In this document: positions 36,630-45,634 of the stretch, piece after piece | Position numbering within the stretch: the first letter of the stretch is position 1 | Layout of the letters: each line of letters starts with the position of its first letter | NCBI RefSeq assembly: GCF_032229225.1 | Contig: NZ_CP135076.1 | Coordinates: 973,001-1,037,000 of the forward strand | Length of the DNA stretch: 64,000 nucleotides | DNA from: Stakelama saccharophila | GTDB taxonomy: Bacteria; Pseudomonadota; Alphaproteobacteria; Sphingomonadales; Sphingomonadaceae | Direction: 5' to 3' | Made by a program: the position numbers and the translations under genes | The notes under the pieces: generated by a model | The model's input: the letters and a program-made list of their open reading frames with translations, nothing else | What the model was told of the DNA's origin: nothing | The model's database searches: none

Positions 36630-38210
36630 TCAGGCGTCGCGATAGCCCGGCGTATGCGCTTCGCCGATCGGCGGCACTGCCTGGGGCGGCGCGTCGTCGT
36701 CCGCTTCGTGTGTTTCGACGATGCCACGGCCGACATGGCTCTTGCGGAAGCCATAGGCGAAATAGACCACCAGACCGATGCCGCCCCAGACCGGCAGCAC
36801 CAGCATCGCCTCTACGGGCAGGCTGACATACAGGCCCAGCGTGCCGAGGATCGCGAGCGGGCCGACCAGCCACAATAGCGGTGTCCGGAACGGACGGCGG
36901 CGGTTCGGCTGGGTCCGGCGCAGGATCAATACCGCGAGTGCGACCATGAAGAAGGCGAACAGCGTGCCGGAATTGGAGATGTCGGCGAGCTGACCCACCG
37001 GCAGGAACGCCGCGAAGAAGGCGACCGCCACGCCGGTGATGATCGTCACCACGTGCGGCGTCTTCCACTTCGGATGGATGGCCGACAAGAATTCCGGCAG
37101 CAGGCCGTCACGCGCCATCACGAAGAAGATGCGCGTCTGGCCGAACAGCATGATGAGGATGACCGAAGGCAAGGCGAGGAACGCGGCCACGCCGATAAGG
37201 TCGCCCAGCCGTTCGTAGCCGATCTGGCGGAGCACATGCGCCAGCGCCTCGCGCGAGCAGACCAGAGGCTCGGTTCCCGCGGCTGCCAGCGCCTGGCAGC
37301 GATCGGCCAGGCCAGGCGTGCCCGGGGCGAGCACGCCGCCACCGATCGCGGTGACCGGCTGGGCACCGATCGACCCGATCGCGCCGGCGGCGACCAGCAG
37401 ATAGAAGACGGTACAGATCACCAGACTGCCGATCAGGCCAATCGGCACGTTCACCTGTGGATTCTTGGTTTCCTCGGCAGCGGTCGAAACGGCGTCGAAG
37501 CCGACATAGGCGAAGAAGATCGACGCCGCCGCACCGATCGCGCCGAGGCCAGAGCCGAAGCCGGTCCCGATCCAGCCATTGGGCAGGAAGGGCTCGAACT
37601 CCGCGCCCTTCATCACCGGCAGGGTCAGCACGATGAAGACGGTCAGCGCGGTCACCTTGATGGCCACAAGGACCGCGTTCACCCGTGCGCTTTCGGTTGT
37701 GCCGATCATCAGCAGGAGGGTGACGAGCAGGGCGATGATGAGGGCCGGCAGGTTGACGATACCGTCGGCATAGGGGCCGACCGACAGGACATGCGGGAAC
37801 CCGATCCCCCAACTGTTGAGCAGGCCGATGAAATAGCCGGACCAGCCGACCGAGACGGCGGAGGCGGCGACGGCATATTCGAGGATCAGCGCCCAGCCGA
37901 CCATCCAGGCGAGCAGTTCGCCCATCACGGCATAGGTATAGGTATAGGCGGACCCGGAAACCGGCACCATCGATGCGATTTCGGAATAGCAAAGGGCGGC
38001 CACCGCGCAGACGAAGGCGGCGATGACGAACGCCCACATCATGCCCGGACCGGCCTTTTGCGCGGCTTCGGACGTCAAAACGAAAATACCGGTGCCGATG
38101 ATCGCGCCAACGCCCAACATCGTTAGCTGGATCGGCCCCAGCGTACGTGTCAGTGCTTTCTTTTCGGCGGTCGCGAGAATGGCATCGAGTGGCTTGATGC
38201 GCCAATCCAT
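36630..38210 (-). CDS. APC-family amino-acid permease
   Basis: A 526-residue amino acid-polyamine-organocation transporter with about 12-14 helices. The N-terminal region has LGVGAIIGTGIFVLTSEAA, the family's unwound-helix substrate site, and MVPVSGSAYTYTYAVMGELL; FFAYVGFDAVSTAAEETKNP follows and is typical of cationic-type (CAT/YfnA) permeases. An unusual extracytoplasmic loop with two cysteines (GLADRCQALAAAGTEPLVCS) lies near residues 300-330. The ATG at 38210 has GGGGGA eight bases upstream; an earlier in-frame ATG is unlikely. The substrate amino acid is unknown. Confidence 0.92.
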   Translation of the reverse strand: MDWRIKPLDAILATAEKKALTRTLGPIQLTMLGVGAIIGTGIFVLTSEAAQKAGPGMMWAFVIAAFVCAVAALCYSEIASMVPVSGSAYTYTYAVMGELLAWMVGWALILEYAVAASAVSVGWSGYFIGLLNSWGIGFPHVLSVGPYADGIVNLPALIIALLVTLLLMIGTTESARVNAVLVAIKVTALTVFIVLTLPVMKGAEFEPFLPNGWIGTGFGSGLGAIGAAASIFFAYVGFDAVSTAAEETKNPQVNVPIGLIGSLVICTVFYLLVAAGAIGSIGAQPVTAIGGGVLAPGTPGLADRCQALAAAGTEPLVCSREALAHVLRQIGYERLGDLIGVAAFLALPSVILIMLFGQTRIFFVMARDGLLPEFLSAIHPKWKTPHVVTIITGVAVAFFAAFLPVGQLADISNSGTLFAFFMVALAVLILRRTQPNRRRPFRTPLLWLVGPLAILGTLGLYVSLPVEAMLVLPVWGGIGLVVYFAYGFRKSHVGRGIVETHEADDDAPPQAVPPIGEAHTPGYRDA

Positions 38211-38298
38211 ACAGGAAAATCCCCCTCTTGCGGCAGACAACGAGCCGCTTCGGTTACGAAAGGGCGGAGCCTAGTGGCAAATCGGGACCACGCAATCC

Positions 38299-38676
38299 CT
38301 ATTGTGCCAGCATCGGCCCCAGTTGCCGGCCGGCAAAGATGTGGACGTGCAGATGCGCGACTTCCTGATGCGAATCGGGGCCGGTATTGGCGAGCAGACG
38401 ATAGCCCGGCTCCACCAGCCCGGCGTCGCGCGCCACGGTGCCGACCGCCCGGACAAAGCCGCCGATCTCGGCATCATCGGCATTGGCCGAAAAGTCGTCC
38501 CACGAAACGTAACGGCCCTTCGGAATCACAAGAATATGGGTTGGTGCCTGCGGATTGATGTCGTGAAAGGCGAAGGCGTATTCGTCCTCGTACACAGCCT
38601 TTGACGGGATCTCGCCGCGAAGGATCTTCGCGAAGATATTGTCGTCGTCATAGGGCCGGGTGGCATCGATCGGCAT
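38299..38676 (-). CDS. HIT family hydrolase
   Basis: A 125-residue histidine-triad nucleotide hydrolase/transferase (HINT type). It carries NIFAKILRGEIPSKAVYEDE, INPQAPTHILVIPK and the catalytic triad motif HLHVHIFAGR. The ATG at 38676 has GGGAGGGG three bases upstream, and that ribosome-binding site lies within a palindromic element. It follows hisE on the same strand, a common alphaproteobacterial arrangement. The natural substrate is probably an adenosine phosphoramidate-like compound (family knowledge). Confidence 0.93.
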   Translation of the reverse strand: MPIDATRPYDDDNIFAKILRGEIPSKAVYEDEYAFAFHDINPQAPTHILVIPKGRYVSWDDFSANADDAEIGGFVRAVGTVARDAGLVEPGYRLLANTGPDSHQEVAHLHVHIFAGRQLGPMLAQ

Positions 38677-38679
38677 ATT

Positions 38680-38779
38680 CCCCTCCCGCTCGCGGGAGGA
38701 ACAGGCGAGGGCGAAACCCTTCCTCCCGTCGGGATGACACGAGCCCTCGTTCGATCCCTCCCGCAACCGGCAAGGGAGG
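38680..38779. repeat. Intergenic palindromic element, family C copy 2
   Basis: Fills the whole gap between hisE and the HIT gene. The outer arms are CCCCTCCCGCTCGCGGGAGG (38680-38699) and CCCTCCCGCAACCGGCAAGG (38757 onward), with GAGGGCGAAACC/GAGCCCTCGTTCGATCC-like inner arms. Its left end, read on the minus strand, is the GGGAGGGG Shine-Dalgarno of the HIT gene. Confidence 0.75.
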
Positions 38780-39103
38780 TCAAGCGCCGCGACCCGCCTT
38801 TTCGACCAGCCCGGAAACCCCCTCCCGCCGCGCGAGTTCGGCCCGGATGTCGTCGAGGCTCAATCCCGCCTCCGCGAGCAGCACGAGCAGGTGAAAGACC
38901 AGGTCGGCCGCCTCGCTGGTCAGCGCGTCGCGATCCTCGCCCAGCGCGGCGATGACCGTCTCGACCGCCTCCTCGCCCAGCTTCTGCGCGATCTTCGCGC
39001 GGCCGCGCGCATGCAGCTTCGCGACATAGGAAGTATCGGGATCGGCGCCGAGGCGCTCGCGGATCACCGCCTCGAGTGCGGTCAGCGGATCGGAATCTGA
39101 CAT
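38780..39103 (-). CDS. hisE: Phosphoribosyl-ATP pyrophosphatase
   Basis: A 107-residue enzyme of the second step of histidine synthesis, hydrolysing phosphoribosyl-ATP to phosphoribosyl-AMP. It has the MazG-like helical metal site: KLGEEAVETVIAALGEDRDA and SEAADLVFHLLVLLAEAGLS with the conserved EE..E and D residues. The ATG at 39103 (MSDSDPLTAL) matches the family start. It normally follows hisF closely in this lineage; here two PEP-CTERM-type genes lie between them. Confidence 0.95.
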   Translation of the reverse strand: MSDSDPLTALEAVIRERLGADPDTSYVAKLHARGRAKIAQKLGEEAVETVIAALGEDRDALTSEAADLVFHLLVLLAEAGLSLDDIRAELARREGVSGLVEKAGRGA

Positions 39104-39135
39104 GGCGTCCGTGCATCGCAGCACCGGCGGCGGTG

Positions 39136-39327
39136 TCAATCCCGCGATTGCGAGCGACGGACCTTCGCCCTTGCACGCATGGCCCGCCGCGCGAGCCAGA
39201 TACCGGTCGCCGCCACGACGAACAGCGCCACGTCCGACGGCTCGAAACCGTCGCGCGTCACCACGCCCGAATGCGGCGCCGCGGCGGTCAGCGACATGAA
39301 CGCGATAAGGGGCGGAATACGGCTCAC
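39136..39327 (-). CDS. Tiny PEP-CTERM-like protein (FEPS variant) with almost no cargo
   Basis: A 63-residue protein from the GTG at 39327, with AGGGG seven bases upstream. It begins with a signal-peptide-like stretch (VSRIPPLIAFMSLTAAA). About 12 residues follow, then a tripartite sorting-like tail: FEPSDVALFVV, hydrophobic helix, and RRAMRARAKVRR. This copies the layout of a PEP-CTERM signal with FEP in place of PEP. The longer frame from 39354 has no ribosome-binding site. It lies 49 bases after the PEP-CTERM gene stop (22 with the longer start) and 32 before hisE. Identity as an exosortase substrate is inference. Confidence 0.65.
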   Translation of the reverse strand: MSRIPPLIAFMSLTAAAPHSGVVTRDGFEPSDVALFVVAATGIWLARRAMRARAKVRRSQSRD

Positions 39328-39376
39328 GCTTCCGCCCCTAGCATCCGAAACCATGCCGCGAGGTTAAGAGACGGCC

Positions 39377-39610
39377 TCAGTCGTCCTTCCGTTTGCGACG
39401 CGACAGCACCCGACCCGCGGCAAGACCGGCCAGTCCGGTGCCGAACAGCGCCAGCATTCCGGGTTCCGGCACGGGTGTGGGGCCGCCCGAATCGTGATGG
39501 CCGCCACCACCGTCCGGCGGGGAAGGGAAGTGATCCATCGCGCTCGCCGCCGACAGCGGCAGCAGGGTCGCGCCGACGATGATCAGGGTGCTGCCGAGAA
39601 ACTTGGTCAT
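39377..39610 (-). CDS. Mini PEP-CTERM sorting-domain protein
   Basis: A 77-residue protein. The signal peptide MTKFLGSTLIIVGATLLPLS ends ASA; a 20-odd-residue Gly/His/Pro/Asp-rich spacer follows (HFPSPPDGGGGHHDSGG), then a textbook PEP-CTERM tail: VPEPGMLALFGTGLAGLAAG and the basic RVLSRRKRKDD. PEP-CTERM proteins are processed by exosortase at the membrane, often in exopolysaccharide-producing bacteria (established for the family). There is essentially no cargo domain. The ATG at 39610 has GGAG eight bases upstream, and a sigma-54-type promoter lies at 39654-39668. Confidence 0.88.
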   Translation of the reverse strand: MTKFLGSTLIIVGATLLPLSAASAMDHFPSPPDGGGGHHDSGGPTPVPEPGMLALFGTGLAGLAAGRVLSRRKRKDD

Positions 39611-39653
39611 GATGCTTGCTCCGAAAGATGTTCGGTCCTCGGCGACATGGTAA

Positions 39654-39668
39654 GCAAGGGGAGTGCCA
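39654..39668 (-). promoter_or_regulatory. Sigma-54 (RpoN) -24/-12 promoter for the mini PEP-CTERM gene
   Basis: On the minus strand the sequence reads TGGCAC-TCCCC-TTGC, followed by TTACC. It matches the RpoN consensus TGGCACG-N4-TTGC at every position except the seventh, with exact GG-N10-GC spacing. The implied transcription start is near 39643, leaving a leader of about 33 bases with the Shine-Dalgarno before the ATG at 39610. PEP-CTERM genes in other bacteria are controlled by the PrsK/PrsR two-component system acting through sigma-54, which fits. Confidence 0.75.
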
Positions 39669-39694
39669 GAACCGGCAGAGTGTACTTGAATCAA

Positions 39695-39714
39695 GGCGTT
39701 ACGGAGTTAACGCC
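39695..39714. promoter_or_regulatory. Dyad upstream of the sigma-54 promoter (activator site or hisF terminator)
   Basis: Perfect seven-base inverted repeat GGCGTTA / TAACGCC with a six-base centre. It lies 27 bases upstream of the -24 element and 27 bases after the hisF stop. It could be an enhancer site for an RpoN activator, or the hisF terminator, but the following TTGATTC is a poor U-tract. The sequence does not decide between these. Confidence 0.5.
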
Positions 39715-39741
39715 CCTCCGGCATCGGCGCGGGTTGTAAAC

Positions 39742-40512
39742 TCAGCCGACAGGGGCGCGGCGAACCGCTATGCCGGCCGACGCAAGCGCGGCATGCGCCT
39801 GGGCGATGGTGGCCTCTCCGAAATGGAAGATCGAGGCGGCAAGCACCGCGCTTGCATGGCCGTCGCGAATGCCGGCGACGAGGTGATCGAGCGTGCCGAC
39901 GCCGCCCGATGCGATCACCGGCACCCTTACCGCATCCGCGATGGCCCGGATGAGGGAGAGGTCGTAGCCGCCCTTCGTGCCGTCGCGGTCCATCGAGGTG
40001 ACCAGCAATTCGCCCGCGCCCAGCTCTGCCAGCCTCACTGCGTGCGCGACGGCGTCGATACCGGTCTCGCGTCGCCCGCCATGGGTGAAGATTTCCCAAC
40101 GCTTGCCCGTGCGCCGGGCGTCGACCGAGGCGGTGATGCACTGGCTGCCGAACCGGTCGGCGATGTCGGCGACCACTTCCGGCCGCGCGACGGCGGCGGA
40201 ATTGACGGCGACCTTGTCGGCGCCGGCGAGCAGCAGCGCGCGGGCATCTTCGGCCGAGCGCACGCCGCCGCCGACGGTGAGCGGCATGAAACAGACCTCG
40301 GCGGTACGCCGCACCACGTCGATGATCGTCCCGCGGCCTTCGTGGGTCGCCGAGATGTCGAGGAAGCACAGTTCGTCGGCGCCCGCCGCATCATAGGCGC
40401 GCGCCTGCTCGACCGGATCGCCTGCATCGCGAAGATCGACGAAGTTCACGCCCTTGACGACGCGGCCGTCCGCGACGTCCAGACAGGGGATGACACGCGC
40501 GCGAACGGTCAT
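39742..40512 (-). CDS. hisF: Imidazole glycerol phosphate synthase, cyclase subunit
   Basis: A 256-residue TIM barrel that uses ammonia from HisH to form imidazole glycerol phosphate and AICAR. Motifs are [19 protein letters not shown] with the first catalytic Asp, [21 protein letters not shown], and [14 protein letters not shown] with the second-half loop. Its ATG overlaps the hisA stop by four bases. Its Shine-Dalgarno (GGGGAGGAAGG) is part of the palindromic element that also encodes the end of HisA. Confidence 0.97.
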   Translation of the reverse strand: MTVRARVIPCLDVADGRVVKGVNFVDLRDAGDPVEQARAYDAAGADELCFLDISATHEGRGTIIDVVRRTAEVCFMPLTVGGGVRSAEDARALLLAGADKVAVNSAAVARPEVVADIADRFGSQCITASVDARRTGKRWEIFTHGGRRETGIDAVAHAVRLAELGAGELLVTSMDRDGTKGGYDLSLIRAIADAVRVPVIASGGVGTLDHLVAGIRDGHASAVLAASIFHFGEATIAQAHAALASAGIAVRRAPVG

Positions 40513-41372
40513 CCTTCCTCCCCGGAACGGGAAGGGGGGCCAGCCGCAGGCTGGTGGAGGGGGTTGGCAGCAGGCGGATCGCCCGATGGCGCTCCCCCTC
40601 CACCACCGCTTCGCGGCGGACCCCCTCCCCGTTCCGGGGAGGAACTGGCTACCCGCAACGCTTCGGCCAGATCGAGCCGGCCGTCATACAGCGCCCGGCC
40701 GGTGATCACGCCTGCGACCCCGTCTTCGACGAACGCCGACAGCGCCTCGATGTCTTCGATTCCCGCGACGCCGCCGCTTGCGATCACCGGGATCGCAACC
40801 GCGCGCGCCAGCTCGACCGTCGCCGCCACGTTGCAGCCTTTCAGGAGGCCGTCGCGCCCGACATCGGTGAACAGCAGCGCCGCCACGCCCGCATCCTCGA
40901 ACCGGCGGGCGAGATCGGCGACCGGAACGGTCGATATGTCGGCCCAGCCGCGGGTGGCGACCATGCCGCCCTTTGCGTCCACCGCGACGACGATCCGGCC
41001 CGGATGCGCCTTCGCCGCTGCGCGCACGAAATCGGGATGCTCCAGCGCCGCCGTGCCGATCACGACCCGGTCGACGCCGAGGCCGAGCCAGTGCTCGACG
41101 GCCGTCATGTCGCGAATTCCGCCGCCCAGTTGCACCTTGCCGGGAAAGGCGGCGACGATTCGCTCTACCGCCTCGGCATTGACGGCGCGCCCGGCGAAGG
41201 CGCCGTCGAGATCGACGACGTGGAGGTGATCCGCGCCCGCTCGTGCAAATAGCGTCGCCTGCGCCGCCGGGTCGTCGCCATAGACGGTCGCCCGCGTCAT
41301 GTCGCCTTCGGCCAGGCGTACCACCGCGCCGCCCTTGAGGTCGATGGCGGGAAAGAGCGTCAGGGGCGCCAT
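40509..41372 (-). CDS. hisA: HisA isomerase with a repeat-encoded C-terminal extension
   Basis: Phosphoribosylformimino-AICAR phosphate isomerase, a TIM barrel with [20 protein letters not shown] (catalytic Asp), [34 protein letters not shown] (second Asp) and [12 protein letters not shown]. The normal enzyme ends near residue 242 ([12 protein letters not shown]). Here about 45 extra residues rich in Gly, Pro and Ser follow ([20 protein letters not shown] onward), encoded by a palindromic element at 40514-40645. The stop still overlaps the hisF start (ATGA), so coupling is retained. The start overlaps hisH by 13 bases. Confidence 0.96.
   Translation of the reverse strand: MAPLTLFPAIDLKGGAVVRLAEGDMTRATVYGDDPAAQATLFARAGADHLHVVDLDGAFAGRAVNAEAVERIVAAFPGKVQLGGGIRDMTAVEHWLGLGVDRVVIGTAALEHPDFVRAAAKAHPGRIVVAVDAKGGMVATRGWADISTVPVADLARRFEDAGVAALLFTDVGRDGLLKGCNVAATVELARAVAIPVIASGGVAGIEDIEALSAFVEDGVAGVITGRALYDGRLDLAEALRVASSSPERGGGPPRSGGGGGAPSGDPPAANPLHQPAAGPPSRSGEEG
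40514..40645. repeat. Palindromic element within the 3' end of hisA, family C-like
   Basis: Long composite inverted repeat. The outer arms are CTTCCTCCCCGGAACGGGAA near 40514 and CCCCGTTCCGGGGAGGAAC at 40627-40645. The inner parts include the hairpin CCAGCCGCAGGCTGG and the pair GGTGGAGGGGGTTG / CTCCCCCTCCACC. It is translated in the hisA frame as a Gly/Pro-rich tail and carries the hisF ribosome-binding site at its end. Confidence 0.85.
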
Positions 41373-41962
41373 GCGAGAAACCTTTCCAGCAGCGCCAGGC
41401 CGAAGCGCTGGCTCTTCTCGGGGTGGAACTGGACGCCCAGCATGTTGTCGCGGCCGATCGCCGCGGTGATGGGGCCGCCATGGTCGGTGACGGCCAGGAT
41501 ATCGTCCCCATCGAACGCATAGCTGTGCAGGAAATACGCCTCGCCCGGTACGATCAGCGGCTGGTCGGCCACCGGCATCACGTCGTTCCAGCCCATGTGC
41601 GGCACCCGCACGCCCGCGCCGGGTTCGAGCGCGCGGACCGTGCCCTTTATCCAGCCGAGGCCGCGGTGACGCCCGAATTCCTCGCCGGCAGTCGCCATCA
41701 ACTGCATGCCGACACAGACGCCTAGAAACGGCACCGCATCCTTCAGCACCCGCGATTCAAGCGCATCGACCATGCCGTCCACGGCGCGCAGTCCGCCGGC
41801 GCAGGCGGCAAACGCCCCGACGCCCGGCAACACCACGCGGTCGGCCGAGCGTACCACCGCGGGATCGCCGGTCACCACGACGTCCTCGGCACCGGCTGCT
41901 TTTAGCGCATTGTGCACCGAATGCAGATTGCCCGCGCCATAGTCGATGAGCGCAAGCGTCAC
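41360..41962 (-). CDS. hisH: Imidazole glycerol phosphate synthase, glutaminase subunit
   Basis: A 200-residue class I glutamine amidotransferase that feeds ammonia to HisF. It has [35 protein letters not shown], the nucleophile motif [12 protein letters not shown] and the His/Glu pair in [13 protein letters not shown]. The GTG at 41962 has GGAGG four bases upstream and gives the normal N-terminus; the longer frame is a translated palindromic element. It overlaps hisA by 13 bases. Confidence 0.96.
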   Translation of the reverse strand: MTLALIDYGAGNLHSVHNALKAAGAEDVVVTGDPAVVRSADRVVLPGVGAFAACAGGLRAVDGMVDALESRVLKDAVPFLGVCVGMQLMATAGEEFGRHRGLGWIKGTVRALEPGAGVRVPHMGWNDVMPVADQPLIVPGEAYFLHSYAFDGDDILAVTDHGGPITAAIGRDNMLGVQFHPEKSQRFGLALLERFLAWRP

Positions 41963-42056
41963 CGCCCCTCCGTCACCCCAGCGAAGGCTGGGGTCTTTGG
42001 AAACCGGGCGCTGCCCATGCCGCCGGAGATACCAGCCTTCGCTGACATGACGGTCG
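41963..42056. repeat. Intergenic palindromic element, family A copy 2
   Basis: Lies between hisB and hisH. The arms are CGTCACCCCAGCGAAGGCTG near 41971 and CCAGCCTTCGCTGACATGAC near 42033. It resembles the copy at 3000-3084, and its end again touches the GGAGG ribosome-binding site of the next gene, hisH. Confidence 0.75.
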
Positions 42057-42071
42057 CCGGTACGGCTTCCA

Positions 42072-42659
42072 TCACAACATCCCCTTGGTGGAGGGGATCG
42101 CGTCGGCCTTGCGCGGGTCGATCTCGACCGCACTGCGCAGCGCGCGCGCCAGCCCCTTGAAGGCGCTTTCGATCAGATGATGGTTGTTCGCGCCGTGCAG
42201 CGTCTCGACATGGAGCGTAATGCCTGCCGCCTGCGCGAAACTGTGAAACCAGTGCTCGAAAAGTTCGGTATCCATCTCGCCCAGACGGGTCTGGGTGAAT
42301 TCCACGTCGAACACCAGATAGGGCCGCCCCGAAATATCGAGCGCGGTGCGCGTCAGCGTCTCGTCCATGGGCGACAGCGCGTCGCCGTAGCGGCGGATGC
42401 CCTTTTTCTCGCCCAGCGCCCTGGCCACGGCCTCGCCGATGGCGATGGCGGTATCCTCGGTAGTGTGGTGCTGGTCGATATGCAGGTCGCCGGTCGCCTT
42501 CACCGCCAGGTCGATCAGCGAATGGCGCGAAAGCTGCTCCAGCATATGGTCGAGAAAGCCGATCCCGGTCGAAATGTCGTATTCGCCGGTGCCGTCGAGG
42601 TTGACCGCGACCTCTATCGCGGTCTCCTTCGTGGTGCGGGAGATGGTGGCCGTTCGCAT
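42072..42659 (-). CDS. hisB: Imidazoleglycerol-phosphate dehydratase
   Basis: A 195-residue monofunctional dehydratase of histidine synthesis. The manganese-binding motifs are present: [36 protein letters not shown] and [20 protein letters not shown]. The ATG at 42659 gives the standard length; GGGGTG lies upstream. It is the first gene of the hisB-hisH-hisA-hisF run and is divergent from sspB across about 74 bases. Confidence 0.97.
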   Translation of the reverse strand: MRTATISRTTKETAIEVAVNLDGTGEYDISTGIGFLDHMLEQLSRHSLIDLAVKATGDLHIDQHHTTEDTAIAIGEAVARALGEKKGIRRYGDALSPMDETLTRTALDISGRPYLVFDVEFTQTRLGEMDTELFEHWFHSFAQAAGITLHVETLHGANNHHLIESAFKGLARALRSAVEIDPRKADAIPSTKGML

Positions 42660-42733
42660 ATCGCACCCCACATAGCGCGCATGCGGTGCCATGCAATCTT
42701 GACCATGCGGCAAACACGTTTAGCACAGGCGAA

Positions 42734-43216
42734 ATGACAGAGAACGTGCCCGACAGCCTGATTCCGTATGACGACATCGTGCAAGAGGCACTGCGCGCCG
42801 TCGTCGGCCGCGTGCTGGGCCAGGTGCGGGACGCCGGGGCGCTTCCCGGCGAGCATCATTTCTATATCACGTTCAAGACCCAGGCGCCCGGCGTGGAAGT
42901 GCCCGATCGCCTGATCGAGCGCTTTCCCGACGAGATGACGATCGTCATCCAGCACCGGTACTGGGACCTGACGGTGGATGAGGACCGGTTCTCGATCGGG
43001 CTGAGCTTCAACCAGATCCCGACGACGCTCGTCGTGCCCTTTTCGGCGATTGCGGGGTTTCACGATCCGGCGGTCAATTTCGAGCTGCGCTTCCAGGTGC
43101 AGGACGATCCGGACGGTCCCGACGGCCATGACGTTGCCGAGAACGATCCTGAAACGGCGAAGGCGGTCGAAGACGGCTCCAACGTCGTCGCGGTGGATTT
43201 CAAGCGCAAGAAATAG
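42734..43216 (+). CDS. sspB: SspB-family ClpXP adaptor
   Basis: A 160-residue member of the alphaproteobacterial SspB-alpha group, which delivers ssrA-tagged proteins to ClpXP. The core substrate-binding domain is visible ([56 protein letters not shown]). An acidic linker and a short C-terminal ClpX-binding tail ([11 protein letters not shown]) follow. The start at 42734 has AGG four bases upstream and is the family N-terminus. Confidence 0.92.
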   Translation: MTENVPDSLIPYDDIVQEALRAVVGRVLGQVRDAGALPGEHHFYITFKTQAPGVEVPDRLIERFPDEMTIVIQHRYWDLTVDEDRFSIGLSFNQIPTTLVVPFSAIAGFHDPAVNFELRFQVQDDPDGPDGHDVAENDPETAKAVEDGSNVVAVDFKRKK

Positions 43217-43233
43217 GGGCATTCGCTCCGCCC

Positions 43234-43327
43234 CCGTTCGTGTCGAGCGAAGTCGAGACATGGCTGGCGAACGGGAATTCGAACCAGGCGCCCGTCAGGG
43301 CTTCTCGACTTCGCTCGAAGCGAACGG
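43234..43327. repeat. Palindromic element upstream of fumC, family D
   Basis: Inverted repeat with outer arms CCGTTCGTGTCGAGCGAAGT and CTCGACTTCGCTCGAAGCGA and ends CCGTTCG/CGAACGG. The right end runs into GGAG, the ribosome-binding site of fumC. The GTCGAG core and the CGAACGG ends are shared with elements at 44752, 53227 and 59914. Confidence 0.75.
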
Positions 43328-43334
43328 AGATGTT

Positions 43335-44729
<1,395 letters not shown>

Positions 44730-44751
44730 ATGGTCGGGCGCTGAGCCGCCC

Positions 44752-44826
44752 GGCCGTTGAGCCTGTCGAAGGGCTGCCATCTTCTTGCGGCGAAGGGCGG
44801 TGCTTCGACAGGCTCGGCACGAACGG
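44752..44826. repeat. Palindromic element between fumC and gmk, family D
   Basis: Arms GGCCGTTGAGCCTGTCGAAG (44752-44771) and CTTCGACAGGCTCGGCACGA (44803 onward) flank a 30-base centre; the end reads CGAACGG. This TGAGCCTGTCGAA type is related to those at 53227 and 59914. Confidence 0.8.
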
Positions 44827-44983
44827 TTTGGCTTCGTCCGCCGAAGACTAATCCCCACATGCGAAGTCCGTATCCGGCATGGACGATATGGGCCAGCGGC
44901 GAACCGGCGAGGAAAACGGGTGCGCCGCCACGGACGAACCTCCGGCGCTTGACGGACCGGCACTGCCCGCGCCACTAGCGGGC

Positions 44984-45634
44984 ATGGCCAATCCCATCGA
45001 ATCCGATCCGCACGGCTTCAAGCGTCGCGGCGTGCTGTTCGTATTGTCTTCGCCGTCGGGCGCGGGCAAGTCGACCATCGCGCGCAAATTGCTGGCCGAC
45101 GAGCCGAAATTGTCGATGTCGGTGTCCTATACGACCCGTCCGCCGCGCGAGGGCGAGGTCGATGGCCGCGATTACCATTTCGTCGATGTCGAGCGCTTTC
45201 GCGAGATGGTCGCCAACAACGAATTCCTCGAATGGGCGCACGTCTTCGACCATCGCTACGGCACGCCCAAGGCGGACGTCTTCCACACGCTGAGCGAAGG
45301 TGAGGACATTCTGTTCGACATCGACTGGCAGGGCGCGCAGCAGCTCTATCAGCTCGCCGGCGGCGACGTGGTGCGCGTGTTCATTCTGCCGCCGTCCATG
45401 GCCGAACTGCGTCAGCGGCTCGAACGCCGCGCGACCGACAGCCAGGATATCATCGAGGGGCGCATGGTGCGCGCGGAGCGCGAGGTCAGCCACTGGGACG
45501 CGTACGACTATGTGCTGGTCAACGACGATGTCGAAACATGCTTCCGCTCTGTGAAGACGATCCTGGCCGCAGAGCGGTTGAAACGGTCCCGCCAGACGGG
45601 ATTGATCGGCTTTATCCGTCACCTGGGGAGGTAA
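44984..45634 (+). CDS. gmk: Guanylate kinase
   Basis: A 216-residue GMP kinase. It has the P-loop LSSPSGAGKSTIARKLL, GMP-binding SVSYTTRPPREGEVDGRDYH, FLEWAHVFDHRYGTPKADV and DIDWQGAQQL. The ATG at 44984 fits the family start; an earlier in-frame ATG at 44879 would add 35 unstructured residues and cannot be excluded because the Shine-Dalgarno is weak. Its 3' end overlaps the convergent ATP12-family gene by 23 bases. Confidence 0.95.
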   Translation: MANPIESDPHGFKRRGVLFVLSSPSGAGKSTIARKLLADEPKLSMSVSYTTRPPREGEVDGRDYHFVDVERFREMVANNEFLEWAHVFDHRYGTPKADVFHTLSEGEDILFDIDWQGAQQLYQLAGGDVVRVFILPPSMAELRQRLERRATDSQDIIEGRMVRAEREVSHWDAYDYVLVNDDVETCFRSVKTILAAERLKRSRQTGLIGFIRHLGR

